Part shown: piece by piece, positions 51,485-60,588 of the stretch | How positions within the stretch are numbered: position 1 is the stretch's first letter | Layout: the number at the start of each line of letters is the position of its first letter | NCBI RefSeq assembly: GCF_004795915.1 | Contig: NZ_CP039253.1 | Coordinates: forward strand, 1,426,001-1,490,000 | Source of the DNA: Rhodococcus sp. PAMC28707 | GTDB taxonomy: Bacteria > Actinomycetota > Actinomycetes > Mycobacteriales > Mycobacteriaceae | Direction of reading: 5' to 3' | DNA: 64,000 nucleotides | The notes under the pieces: generated by a model | Database searches by the model: none | The model's input: only the letters and a program-made list of their open reading frames with translations | Told to the model about the DNA's origin: nothing | Translations under genes and position numbers: made by a program

Positions 51485-52726
51485 ATGTCTCAGCCTGCAC
51501 GGCTCGAGAAGAATCCGGACACGGGCTACGTAGCACTACTCGGCTGGAGCTTGCCGGCTGTGGAAGCCCTCGACAAGTTCGACCGCAGGTATGTCGTCGT
51601 GGCACCGGATTGGGCCGAGCAATACTGCACTGAGCACGATATTCCCTATCTTCCGTGGAACTTCGAACGTCTCAACGACCGTTCGCTCGAGATCGCCGAA
51701 ACACTGCGCGATATGGGTGTCGACGTCGCGATCCCGCTGTACGAGGAAACTGTCGAGTGGGCCGGCGCCATCAACTCGGTACTGCTGGGCAACCCACGCC
51801 TGTTCGGGCAGGCGATGTTGTTGCGAGACAAGTCCCTGATGAAGCGTCGTGCACAGCTCGGTGGGATTCGCGTCGGGATCTTCGAGGAGGCTCACGACCG
51901 TGAAGATGTGATCCGCTTCCTCAAACGCGTCAACCAAACTCTCCTCAAACTCGACGGCGATCCCAACGACCCGATTCACGTCAAAGCGTTCGACAAGGCA
52001 GGCTGCCTCGGCCACCGGGTGATCAGGACACCTGACGATGTCGACTCGATCCCCGACGAGGAATTCCCGGCTCTGATGGAATCGCATCTCGACGGCTGGG
52101 AGTTCGCCGTCGAAGCCTGGATCCACAACGGAAAGATCAAGTTCCTCAACATCTCCGAGTACGTGACCCTCGGATACTCGGTGTTCGTACCCGCCACCCC
52201 CGAGCTCGAGAAGTACCGCGATCAGATCACCGTGCAGATCGAGAAGCTGATCAAGACCTTCGAGATCGAATTCGGGTTCATCCACCCCGAGTACTTCGTC
52301 ACCAGCGACGGCGAGATGTACTTCGGCGAAGTTGCTTACCGGCCACCAGGTTTCAAAGTTTTCGAGCTACTCGAGCGCGCCTACGGCTTCAATGCTTACC
52401 AAGGCCTGGTACTGGCGTTCGACCCGAAGACCACCGAGGAAGAGATCGACGCCTTCTTCCCCAAGGAGGTCGTCGACGCCACCGGTGTTGCCGGCTGCTT
52501 CGGTGTGTACCCCCGTCGACGCGTCGTCAGCAACCTCGTCATCCCCGACGTCACGTTGGACGACGACTACTACGAGACGAACGACCTCTCGGCGCCCGTC
52601 GAGGAGACCGTCACCAAGCGTACGGCTTTCGGTACGCACTGGGGATTGCTGTACTTCTTCGGCGAAGATCCGTACCGGATGCGTGATCTGCTCAAACAAC
52701 AGGAAGAATTGGACTTCTACGTGTGA
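51485..52726 (+). CDS. ATP-grasp ligase of unknown substrate
   Basis: A 413-residue ATP-grasp protein. Seen: a preATP-grasp strand (GYVALLGWSLPAVEALDKFD), FDKAGCLGHRVI, MESHLDGWEFAVEAWIHNGKI, FLNISEYV and GEVAYRPPGFKVFELLERAYGFNAYQG, the last corresponding to the metal-binding E-x-x-x-R-x-x-G of carboxylate-amine ligases. It is only distantly related to MysC. ATG at 51485 has GGAAGGA 5 bases upstream. Its stop overlaps the start of the next gene by four bases, so the two form a unit. Substrates cannot be read from the sequence. Confidence 0.88.
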   Translation: MSQPARLEKNPDTGYVALLGWSLPAVEALDKFDRRYVVVAPDWAEQYCTEHDIPYLPWNFERLNDRSLEIAETLRDMGVDVAIPLYEETVEWAGAINSVLLGNPRLFGQAMLLRDKSLMKRRAQLGGIRVGIFEEAHDREDVIRFLKRVNQTLLKLDGDPNDPIHVKAFDKAGCLGHRVIRTPDDVDSIPDEEFPALMESHLDGWEFAVEAWIHNGKIKFLNISEYVTLGYSVFVPATPELEKYRDQITVQIEKLIKTFEIEFGFIHPEYFVTSDGEMYFGEVAYRPPGFKVFELLERAYGFNAYQGLVLAFDPKTTEEEIDAFFPKEVVDATGVAGCFGVYPRRRVVSNLVIPDVTLDDDYYETNDLSAPVEETVTKRTAFGTHWGLLYFFGEDPYRMRDLLKQQEELDFYV

Positions 52727-54789
52727 GGCAGGAACTCGGGGACGACCACACGCCACCGGCACAGTCGACGGAAGAACCGTCGGTCACCGATGCGGCCACA
52801 GCGGCCGATCGAGCATTGGCTTCGCGCCTCGCGCAGCTCGATCACGCAACCGAAGCGTTCGCAACTGCTCCGGAGTTCACCAAGAGCAGCAAGCTCCGAC
52901 GCGTCCTCGACTCTTTGCATCGTGTGCTGTCTCAACCCGGCGGCTGTGCAGCGATTCGGGAGCGTGCCGAACTCCTCGAGAACGCGGGACTGTTCGCCGG
53001 ATCGGACTGGGCGCAGCCGGACATCCTCGTTCCGGCGTTCGTCGGCCCGAGCCTGCGAAGCGGCAACAACGACACCGTAGTGCTCGAGGCGACGAGCGAA
53101 CTTCGGATGGTGGCGATCGTTGCCGGCGAATACGACCACCCGGCGGTGACGCCGGAAAATGCTCGCCGGTTCCTGTCCCAGGTCCTCGCCATGAACCTCG
53201 AAGTGTTGTTCACAGCGCCGTCGGAGGCAGAGCGAGTTCGACTCGGGCGCACGGCTCATCTCATTCGCGATCTGTTCGGCTACGTAGCCGAACAGATCGG
53301 TTACGACAGCGTTCTCGACGAACTCCTCGAAGAGATCTGGCGTGTGTTGCGTCAACGCCCGATTCAGGTGGACAACGTCAAGGCGATGGTCACCCGCATC
53401 GCGATCTACCGCGACGACCCCACCGTGGATCTCGGTACGTCCGGGCAGGGTCTCGACCGGTTGATCACGGCGCTGTTCGGCACTACCGAAGCGTGTCGGG
53501 AGGACCCCGGGGTCGACGTCTATCGGTCGCGGCTCGCGGTCATGGATTCGGAAGCGCTGCAGTTCGAGGCACGCGGTTTCGCCCGGGCAATGCACGACAC
53601 CGGGTTGGTCTCGCCTTATCACGCGACCCTCATGCGTTACCTGGTCGAGCACAACAGTTACGTACTGGCCGAGGCGCTCGGACTGTCCGACACCGGCAGG
53701 ACCTGTCTGCAGCGATATCCGGAACTCGTTCAGCGGCTCGTTTCCGAGACCGTGTATCCGGAGACAGCACAGTGCCTGTACGGCCTGGCGCTGCTTCTCG
53801 ACCGAGGGACTCTGTACGAGCCACCGGTAGTCCCTTCCCTGTGGCGGCAGATTTCACTGAAGCTGTCACCGAAGGTGCGCGAGAAAATGCTTGTCGCATT
53901 CGGTCCGGGTCCCGATCCGGAGTCGCGGTTGCTCGGTGGACTGTTGTCGATGCTCGGCCAACCACTCGGTGTCGGCCAAGGTGACAATCCCACGTGCCAG
54001 TCTGCGCGAGCACTGTCCATGTGGGCGTACAACGATCCCGACTATCTGCTGCAGATGGTCGTCTGGGCTGCACGTGACGACGAGATCGTCATGCACTTCG
54101 AGGGTCGACCGATTTCCTCGACCGATAGCGTGGGCGGCGTCGCGACCACCGATCCGATCGACCTCGATCCGGTTTCGTTGCTGCTGGTGCCGCACCTCGA
54201 CCGAATTTACGCAGAGATGGTCCGACGCTGCGCCGACCGTGAAGGCGACCCGCATCGCTGGGTCAATCCCGAGTTCCACGGCTGGTGGTCTGCTCGGGAA
54301 TTCCACATCAACGTCGACGTCGCGACCGGAAATCTGATCGACCTCGACGGCTTCATTCGGCAGTTTCACGCCTCCTATCACCCTGCGTACAACGGTGGTC
54401 AGCCGCTGATTCACCCGCAACCGGCCGGCGTCGCCGTCACCGACAGTGCGGCCCGCTACATCGGCTGGCATGCGATCGCCATCCTGCGTGTCACCGCCGA
54501 TCCCGACGGCATCATGCGGGTCTATTTTTTCAATCCGAACAACGACAGCGGCCAGGATTGGGGTGACGGCGTCGTCGTCGGGACCGCAGGAAATGGTGAA
54601 CGAGCCGGTGAAGGATCCCTGCCGTTCGACCAGTTCGCCTCTCGCCTCTACATCTTTCACGCCGATCCGCTCGAGGAAGGTGAGCCGGACAAGATTCCGG
54701 CGGAAGATGTCGAAAACATCATCGGATTCATCGAACGCAGTTGGGGCGCAGAAAGGCTGCCTCGGGGCGCGATCGAGGAAGATCGGTAG
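52723..54789 (+). CDS. Large protein of unknown family, possible Cys-His-Asn hydrolase domain
   Basis: A 688-residue soluble protein without signal peptide or membrane segment. I recognise no named family. The first 400 residues are helical. The C-terminal third has GDNPTCQSARALSMWAYND with Cys425, YIGWHAIAILRV with His583, and YFFNPNNDSGQDWGDG with Asn604, the order and spacing of a papain-fold Cys-His-Asn triad. This is a hypothesis from pattern. It begins in the stop of the ATP-grasp gene (GTGA overlap at 52723-52726), so both are made together: a ligase and a possible amidase or peptidase. Confidence 0.65.
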   Translation: MRQELGDDHTPPAQSTEEPSVTDAATAADRALASRLAQLDHATEAFATAPEFTKSSKLRRVLDSLHRVLSQPGGCAAIRERAELLENAGLFAGSDWAQPDILVPAFVGPSLRSGNNDTVVLEATSELRMVAIVAGEYDHPAVTPENARRFLSQVLAMNLEVLFTAPSEAERVRLGRTAHLIRDLFGYVAEQIGYDSVLDELLEEIWRVLRQRPIQVDNVKAMVTRIAIYRDDPTVDLGTSGQGLDRLITALFGTTEACREDPGVDVYRSRLAVMDSEALQFEARGFARAMHDTGLVSPYHATLMRYLVEHNSYVLAEALGLSDTGRTCLQRYPELVQRLVSETVYPETAQCLYGLALLLDRGTLYEPPVVPSLWRQISLKLSPKVREKMLVAFGPGPDPESRLLGGLLSMLGQPLGVGQGDNPTCQSARALSMWAYNDPDYLLQMVVWAARDDEIVMHFEGRPISSTDSVGGVATTDPIDLDPVSLLLVPHLDRIYAEMVRRCADREGDPHRWVNPEFHGWWSAREFHINVDVATGNLIDLDGFIRQFHASYHPAYNGGQPLIHPQPAGVAVTDSAARYIGWHAIAILRVTADPDGIMRVYFFNPNNDSGQDWGDGVVVGTAGNGERAGEGSLPFDQFASRLYIFHADPLEEGEPDKIPAEDVENIIGFIERSWGAERLPRGAIEEDR

Positions 54790-54860
54790 TTTCGGAGGCG
54801 TTTCCGGGCCGATTCCTGGACTCCCCGTGGCCAGGCACCTGCCCTGCTATCGTCACCCTC

Positions 54861-55865
54861 GTGCCGATCCCACGTTCCGCCGGCCTGGCGCTTCGCGTCG
54901 GTGTGCTGGCCATGATGTTCTTCGCCATGGTCGCTTCGCCGGTGTCCGCCGACCCTGCTCCCGCAGCGACCACGACCTGGCTGTGTCAGCCCGGCCAGCA
55001 AGGTGACCCGTGCGGCGGTGGGTCGGGCGCTCCGGTGGACTGCTTCTACGTCTACCCCACCGCGTCACTGCAGCAGAGCACCAACGCGAACTTCGACACC
55101 TCTCCCGAGTTGCGCGCTGTGGCAGCCTTGCAGGCCGCGCCCTTCGGGGAGAACTGCAACGTGTGGGCGCCGATATACCGGCAGACCACCCTCCGCGCAT
55201 TGTTCGCTGGGACGGCGGAAGAACGCACCGCTGCCGGGAACCTCGCATACGCCGACATCGAGAACGCCTGGAACGACTACCTCGAGCACCACAACAACGG
55301 CCGTGGTGTGGTCCTCATCGGACACTCCCAGGGCACTTTCGTCCTTCGAAAACTGATCGCCGATCACATCGATGGTCAGCCCATCCAATCGCAACTGGTC
55401 TCGGCGCTGCTGATCGGCGGGAACGTGCTCGTCCGCAAGGGCGAAGGTGTGGGAGGCGACTTCGATTCCGTGCCCGCCTGCACCGAGTCCACGCAGACCG
55501 GATGTGTAGTCGCCTATTCGGCATTCTCGAATCCCGCACCTGAAGACGCGAGATTCGGTCTGCCGCCGAATACGGCCGGACCCGACGTCGAGGTGCTGTG
55601 CACCAATCCGGGGTCGTTGCGCGAGAACGCCGACGCTCCCATCCACGGAATTCTCGCGGGTCAGGAAGTCGACGGCCTCCATGCTCGGTGCACAACCGAC
55701 GAGGGCCCACGCGTTCTCATGGTAGACGGGCCCGGGGCCTCGCTCATCCCGGCAGTGCCGGCCCCGAACTGGGGAATTCATCAGGTGGACATGAACGTCG
55801 CCCAGCGAGACCTGGTAGATCTCGTCGGTGTTCAAGGCGCGGCATACGACGCCGCCGGTCGATAG
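54861..55865 (+). CDS. Secreted DUF3089 alpha/beta-hydrolase
   Basis: A 334-residue exported protein with a signal peptide (LALRVGVLAMMFFAMVASPVSAD). The DUF3089 pattern is seen: WLCQPG, DPC, VDCFYVYPTASL near the mature N-terminus, nucleophile elbow VVLIGHSQGTFVLRKLI with the serine, and a C-terminal HQVDMN region with a candidate histidine. The family resembles lipases/cutinases. GTG at 54861 is used because it sets the signal peptide; an in-frame start at 54741 would run into the preceding gene. Substrate unknown. Confidence 0.85.
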   Translation: MPIPRSAGLALRVGVLAMMFFAMVASPVSADPAPAATTTWLCQPGQQGDPCGGGSGAPVDCFYVYPTASLQQSTNANFDTSPELRAVAALQAAPFGENCNVWAPIYRQTTLRALFAGTAEERTAAGNLAYADIENAWNDYLEHHNNGRGVVLIGHSQGTFVLRKLIADHIDGQPIQSQLVSALLIGGNVLVRKGEGVGGDFDSVPACTESTQTGCVVAYSAFSNPAPEDARFGLPPNTAGPDVEVLCTNPGSLRENADAPIHGILAGQEVDGLHARCTTDEGPRVLMVDGPGASLIPAVPAPNWGIHQVDMNVAQRDLVDLVGVQGAAYDAAGR

Positions 55866-55889
55866 CGAGCAACGCTGTACCGGTTCGCC

Positions 55890-57536
55890 TCAGTCGACGA
55901 CCTGATAGATGCGCCAATTCGGTTGATCTGCACCCGTAGTGGGGACCTCGAATGCAAGTGTGGAGATGGTGGCACCGTTGTCGTAGATCGTCGGATACCT
56001 GCGGTTGACGGCGTCGGATTCGCCACGCCCGGTGTTGGGAACCGTCAGCAGATACTTCACTCCGGCTGCACCCGGATCGTTGAGAATCGTGGTGAAATCC
56101 TGGTCGGAGGGCACGACGAACTGCGAGGGATTCGACGACGCGGCGACCACCGCAAACCCGTAGACGGTGTCGACGAGAACCGATCCTTCGGGCAGATTCT
56201 GTGCGTCCAGATATGCGGCGAGTTCGCGTTCGGTGGCGAACGAGTCGATGATCGTGCGAGCTGCGACTGCATCGGCATCGTCGGCCGAGGGGGTCGGGTC
56301 GAGTAGATATCCCAGCGCATATTCCTGGGGAGCCAGCTTCGGCTGAACCATCGCCCAGCCGGTGACCGGCACTGCCAGCACCGACAACACCACCAGCCCG
56401 ACGCCGACCCCTGCCGGCACCATCGCACGAACCGGCCGGGGACGGTGGAACGCACCTTCTCGCCGCGTGTGCGGATTGCCTCGCGGCGGAACCAATTGCA
56501 CCAATGCGACCACGGCGAGCGGTATCGCGCAGATATAGAACCTCAGAAAACCGAAGGTGGAGCCGCCGATGAAGCTGACGGCCTGGAATGCGAGGACCGC
56601 CCCGAACACGACCGGGCCGACCAAGAATTCCAGATCGCGTCGCCGTAATGCGAGGACCGCCGATACCGGCAGGGCCACCAACAGCGCAGGCCCCAGCACG
56701 ACAATGGCCGTCACCGCGAACACGGTGTTGCCCAGCGCGGTTCCCGTCGAACCGCCGGACTGCGCAAGAATCGCGGCATTGCCGTAGCCCGAGGACAATT
56801 GGGCCAACGCTTCCCCGGTGATCAACCAACTCGTACCGGTCCACACCACGAACGCGGCGAAGCCTGGCCCTGCCACGAGCACCCCGTCGAGCACGGCGCG
56901 GCGAATCATCTGCCGCCACTGCGCTCTTCCGCGTCGCATCAGCGTGATCGCCGCGACCAGCACAGCGGCACCGGCAATAGCGACGACGCCGTCGTAGCGG
57001 GTCAGGTAGGCCAGTGCCAGTGCGATACCCGCAACGACCAGATCGTGGACGTCGTCGGTATGTACCCAGCGGATCAAGCGCCGCACCGCCCAGCAGACGA
57101 AGAACAGAAAGACTGCTTCGCTCATGCCGTTCGCACCGTAGAAAACGATCATCGGGTTGATCGCGAACACCACCGTGACGATCGTGCAATACCGGGTCGA
57201 GAGACCCCGATCCCGACAGATTCCGTACACCATCACGACAACACCTGCCATGAACGCCGCCGAGACCAGGATCCCGGAGATGTTCCACCGGGTGATCGCC
57301 GGCCACCACGAAGACAACGCAACGATCGGCAACTGTGCCAACGCAGTCAACGGGGTGAAGATGAATCCGATGGCGGACACATGTGGGTCGCGGCTCAGGA
57401 GAACCGACTGTGCAGCCGAGGTCCGTGACAATGCGTCGCCGAGCAGGTAGCCGAACCTCAGGCTCAGCGTCAACCCGATCGCAACGTAGCCCGCCAACGA
57501 TGCGGTGAAGACGATCCATGGTGCGCGAGAGCTCAC
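55890..57536 (-). CDS. GT-C-like polytopic membrane glycosyltransferase
   Basis: A 548-residue membrane protein with a dozen hydrophobic segments and a C-terminal extracytoplasmic domain of about 150 residues. The first loop (RFGYLLGDALSRTSAAQSVLLSRDPHVSAIGFIF, pattern G-D-A-x-x-R) fits the GT-C catalytic aspartate region of dolichol-phosphate-mannose-type enzymes. GTG at 57536 overlaps the upstream GT2 stop by four bases; the frame open to 57980 reads through that gene. It is the last gene of a four-gene polysaccharide operon. Confidence 0.8.
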   Translation of the reverse strand: MSSRAPWIVFTASLAGYVAIGLTLSLRFGYLLGDALSRTSAAQSVLLSRDPHVSAIGFIFTPLTALAQLPIVALSSWWPAITRWNISGILVSAAFMAGVVVMVYGICRDRGLSTRYCTIVTVVFAINPMIVFYGANGMSEAVFLFFVCWAVRRLIRWVHTDDVHDLVVAGIALALAYLTRYDGVVAIAGAAVLVAAITLMRRGRAQWRQMIRRAVLDGVLVAGPGFAAFVVWTGTSWLITGEALAQLSSGYGNAAILAQSGGSTGTALGNTVFAVTAIVVLGPALLVALPVSAVLALRRRDLEFLVGPVVFGAVLAFQAVSFIGGSTFGFLRFYICAIPLAVVALVQLVPPRGNPHTRREGAFHRPRPVRAMVPAGVGVGLVVLSVLAVPVTGWAMVQPKLAPQEYALGYLLDPTPSADDADAVAARTIIDSFATERELAAYLDAQNLPEGSVLVDTVYGFAVVAASSNPSQFVVPSDQDFTTILNDPGAAGVKYLLTVPNTGRGESDAVNRRYPTIYDNGATISTLAFEVPTTGADQPNWRIYQVVD

Positions 57537-59029
57537 GTGAGAGTCTCTTCGGTCTCGACTGCTGCTGTGGTCGGCGTGTTCAGTCCGTGAAATGTCTTCT
57601 CCCAGTAGGACGGGTTCCGAATGAGCTGCCAGCATCCCTTGATAGCAGCAACGCTCATCATCACCCAGTACAGCGGCATGGTCAGGCTCGGAACGAGAAG
57701 GTAGGCGTTGTCGCTTTCCCGACTGGCGATCAGGTACATGTAGATGGTGGCGACGTTGCCGATGATCAGTGACACCAGCGAGAAGTAGTAGATGTACGGC
57801 GGGAACAGCGCGGCTATGAGGTCTGGTTGCCCGAGAATCCAAGCGGCCGTGGTGAACCAGAAGATCATGTTGATGCAGGCACTGATCGGAGTACCTGCCA
57901 ACAACAACGTCAGTCGGTAGGTGCCGACCGGGCCCAATGCACGCACGGTAGCGAGAGGTCGACGCATATGCACCAACCACGTCTGAAGGTAACCCTTGTA
58001 CCAGCGTGAACGCTGTCTGACCCAGTTGATCGGGTCACTGTTCGCTTCCTCGAGTGTGATCGAATCCAGTACCGCGGTGGAGTAACCGGATGCGGCGATA
58101 CGCACTCCGAGATCGGCATCCTCGGTGACGTTGAAGCCGTCCCACGCGCCCACCTGCTCGATGACGTCGCGCCGGAGATGATTGGATGTGCCGCCCAGCG
58201 GAATCGGTGAGGTGCTGCGCATCAAACCGGGGAGCAAGTAGCCGAACCACAGCGCGTAGTCCGCGGTGAACCATCCGGTCAGCAGATTCTGAGAGCCGTT
58301 GTGGAATGCCAACTTTGCTTGGACGCAGGCCACGGTATCGGGCAGACGGTCGAACGCGGCGATGACCCTACGCAGCTGCAGAGGTTCGGGGAGATCTTCG
58401 GCGTCGAAGATCGTGACAATGGTTCCGGTCGCAAAATGCAGTCCGTAGTTGCAGGCCTTCGGTTTGGTACGAGGGTCTCCGGCAGGGACGAGGATTACCT
58501 CCACGATCTGGCTGACTCCGCTGCGCGCCGCCGCGTCGATGGTGACGTCGTCGTCCTCTTCCAACAGCAGCAGAACTTGTAGTTTGTCCGGCGGATAGTT
58601 CAGGTTGGTCATGGCGGCGATGAGGTCGCCGACAACCTCGGGCTCGTTGTATGCCGGGACCAAGATCGTGTACGCGGGAAGAAGTTCGTCCGGAATCGCG
58701 AGCGCTTGCTCATCGGTGACCGTCACGATCGCTGTCGCATCCAACCCCCGAGAGAAGATCAACAGGCGGTCGAACATCATCGCCAGATAGCCCAGCGTGC
58801 ACAACACCGTCAATACCAGCAGTGTCGGAACAGGATTCAGTAGAGCGCTCACCAGAGTGAGAACGGCGATGGAGATGGCGGTGTACTTCTGCCACGGCAC
58901 GAAGGCGATCGCAGCCGACGCCAATGGATTTCGTCGGGCGAGTCCGTTGATGGCGTCGTCGAGCGCCGCTGCGCGAAACTCCGCTGTCTCCTCCCCGACG
59001 CGCGGCGGAATCCGCGGCGTGCTGCTCAC
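57533..59029 (-). CDS. Processive family-2 glycosyltransferase (BcsA-like synthase)
   Basis: A 498-residue membrane glycosyltransferase. Seen in order: two N-terminal helices, YTILVPAYNEPEVVGDLI, FDAEDLPEPLQL (the D-x-E/D metal site), GGTSNHLRRDVI, NVTEDADLGVR (catalytic Asp), and QRSRWYKGYLQTW (the Q/R-x-x-R-W acceptor motif of processive beta-glycan synthases), then four C-terminal helices. There is no PilZ domain, so no direct c-di-GMP control as in BcsA. GTG at 59029 overlaps the upstream stop by four bases. With a BcsB-like partner upstream it likely makes and extrudes a polysaccharide. Confidence 0.92.
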   Translation of the reverse strand: MSSTPRIPPRVGEETAEFRAAALDDAINGLARRNPLASAAIAFVPWQKYTAISIAVLTLVSALLNPVPTLLVLTVLCTLGYLAMMFDRLLIFSRGLDATAIVTVTDEQALAIPDELLPAYTILVPAYNEPEVVGDLIAAMTNLNYPPDKLQVLLLLEEDDDVTIDAAARSGVSQIVEVILVPAGDPRTKPKACNYGLHFATGTIVTIFDAEDLPEPLQLRRVIAAFDRLPDTVACVQAKLAFHNGSQNLLTGWFTADYALWFGYLLPGLMRSTSPIPLGGTSNHLRRDVIEQVGAWDGFNVTEDADLGVRIAASGYSTAVLDSITLEEANSDPINWVRQRSRWYKGYLQTWLVHMRRPLATVRALGPVGTYRLTLLLAGTPISACINMIFWFTTAAWILGQPDLIAALFPPYIYYFSLVSLIIGNVATIYMYLIASRESDNAYLLVPSLTMPLYWVMMSVAAIKGCWQLIRNPSYWEKTFHGLNTPTTAAVETEETLT

Positions 59030-60588
59030 TGTCCACCTCTGGTATCGATATTCCATTGCGCCCGAACGAGACCGGTGCCGAACGAGGTCAGCAGCGTGCG
59101 GTCTTTGTACTCCGGGTCGGTGTCGGCGACGATGGAATTGCCGCGTAGGAAGGTCGCGAGGCTGGTACCGATATTCGACGCCATCGACGGTATCGGCCTG
59201 GGGAACGAAGCGCCGTCCTCGTGATTGTCCACGCTGATGATCGTCACTCGCTGGGTGACGTCGCCGCGTACCCAGGTGAAGACCAATTTTGTCCAGGTCA
59301 ACAACAATGCGTCGCTGACCGAGGTGTACAGGGTTCCGGTGACTCCGTGCCCGAGGGGCACCTGCAGTGGAGCGCTGGTGCGGGTATTGCTCAGCCGATA
59401 CAGAGTGCTTTCCGGATAGATCGCCAAGCTGGCTCGGTTGGTGGTGGAGAGGACGTCCACGACCACAGTTCGTGGTCGTGATTGGATGTCCCACTCGGGG
59501 TTTCCGTCTTCGGCTTTCATCGTCTGCCGGTTCAGCGTGGCTGTTTGCCCGAAGTACGAGCGCACCCAGTCGTACGATTGGATCGCTGTCCGGTTCCACC
59601 CGGTCGGCGGAGCCAACGGTACGGACGTCGATCCCGGAGGGCCGGCGGTATCCGGGATGACCGTTGTCTCGGGCAGCGGGAGAAAGAGCAGGATCACCGC
59701 AGCAACGATCACCATGATCGCCGAACTCGGCGAACGTTTCGCCGAGGACGAGGACATGCCCTTCGGCAACGGTTTCTTGCTCTCACCGCGCCTGGAGAGC
59801 AGATAGAACCCCACCCCGATCACCATCGAGGCACCGACCGTCGGGATCAGCTGCATCAGAACGATGTCGATTCGAGGCCAGAGGGCCAAGATGAACGCCA
59901 GCACCGCAAACCCCGTCGCCACCGTGCAGACGAATCCGAGCCACGCCCTACGCCGAGTACGACCGACAGCTATCGCGCCTGCGACCCCGCCCAACACCAC
60001 CAGCACTGCGCCGTAGGCGAATCGGCTTCCACCGACGTTGATGGCGACCAACCGATACATCAACGGGCTCAATGCCAGCAGCAGCAACCACACCGACCAG
60101 AATCGGCCGACCGGCCGAAGACCGAACAACAGGATCGCGCCGCCGAAGAAGAACACCAACGCCGACAGGACATCGAGGTGCGCGAGTGCGTACTGCTCGG
60201 AGTAACGCGGCAACCACAAGGCTTTGACGGCGATCGACGCCAGTAACGCGAGACCGCCGACAATGACGTCGGTCTGTCGATCGTGAATCGGCAGCTCTCC
60301 GGCCCGGCGGCGAGCCAGCCCCTGCGCGGCCACAGCCGCCAGGAACGGGAGCACGAAGATGTATGCGGTAATGGCGCCGTTCGTGGCTTCCTCCAACACC
60401 CGCTTCCAGGTGGGAAAGAACGCGACCACGACGCACCCGGTGAGCAGAAGCCACCGAAGCACGATCACCGTGGCCGGGTGCGCCGTCCATCCCGTTTTCT
60501 CCGGTGCTGAATCGAGATGTTCGACGTCCTCGCTGCCCGAGTCCCCTTCCCCGGTGTGGTCGGGTCCGGCCTCGGCATCGGCAGTCAT
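59026..60588 (-). CDS. Polytopic membrane protein of the polysaccharide operon, unknown
   Basis: A 520-residue protein with an acidic cytoplasmic N-terminus, about eight to ten hydrophobic segments (residues 40-310) and a 200-residue extracytoplasmic C-terminal part (from VIPDTAGPPG). It recalls the layout of exosortase/EpsI-like proteins, but I cannot see the exosortase catalytic Cys-Arg-His set, so I leave it unassigned. ATG at 60588 overlaps the stop of the BcsB-like gene by four bases, and its stop overlaps the GT2 start, so it is part of the polymer synthesis or export machine. Confidence 0.75.
   Translation of the reverse strand: MTADAEAGPDHTGEGDSGSEDVEHLDSAPEKTGWTAHPATVIVLRWLLLTGCVVVAFFPTWKRVLEEATNGAITAYIFVLPFLAAVAAQGLARRRAGELPIHDRQTDVIVGGLALLASIAVKALWLPRYSEQYALAHLDVLSALVFFFGGAILLFGLRPVGRFWSVWLLLLALSPLMYRLVAINVGGSRFAYGAVLVVLGGVAGAIAVGRTRRRAWLGFVCTVATGFAVLAFILALWPRIDIVLMQLIPTVGASMVIGVGFYLLSRRGESKKPLPKGMSSSSAKRSPSSAIMVIVAAVILLFLPLPETTVIPDTAGPPGSTSVPLAPPTGWNRTAIQSYDWVRSYFGQTATLNRQTMKAEDGNPEWDIQSRPRTVVVDVLSTTNRASLAIYPESTLYRLSNTRTSAPLQVPLGHGVTGTLYTSVSDALLLTWTKLVFTWVRGDVTQRVTIISVDNHEDGASFPRPIPSMASNIGTSLATFLRGNSIVADTDPEYKDRTLLTSFGTGLVRAQWNIDTRGGQ

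Noticed and set aside
55744-57519. 591-codon minus-strand ORF over the GT-C-like gene
   Set aside because: Arg-rich composition without membrane segments or motifs; the overlapping frame encodes a coherent polytopic protein.
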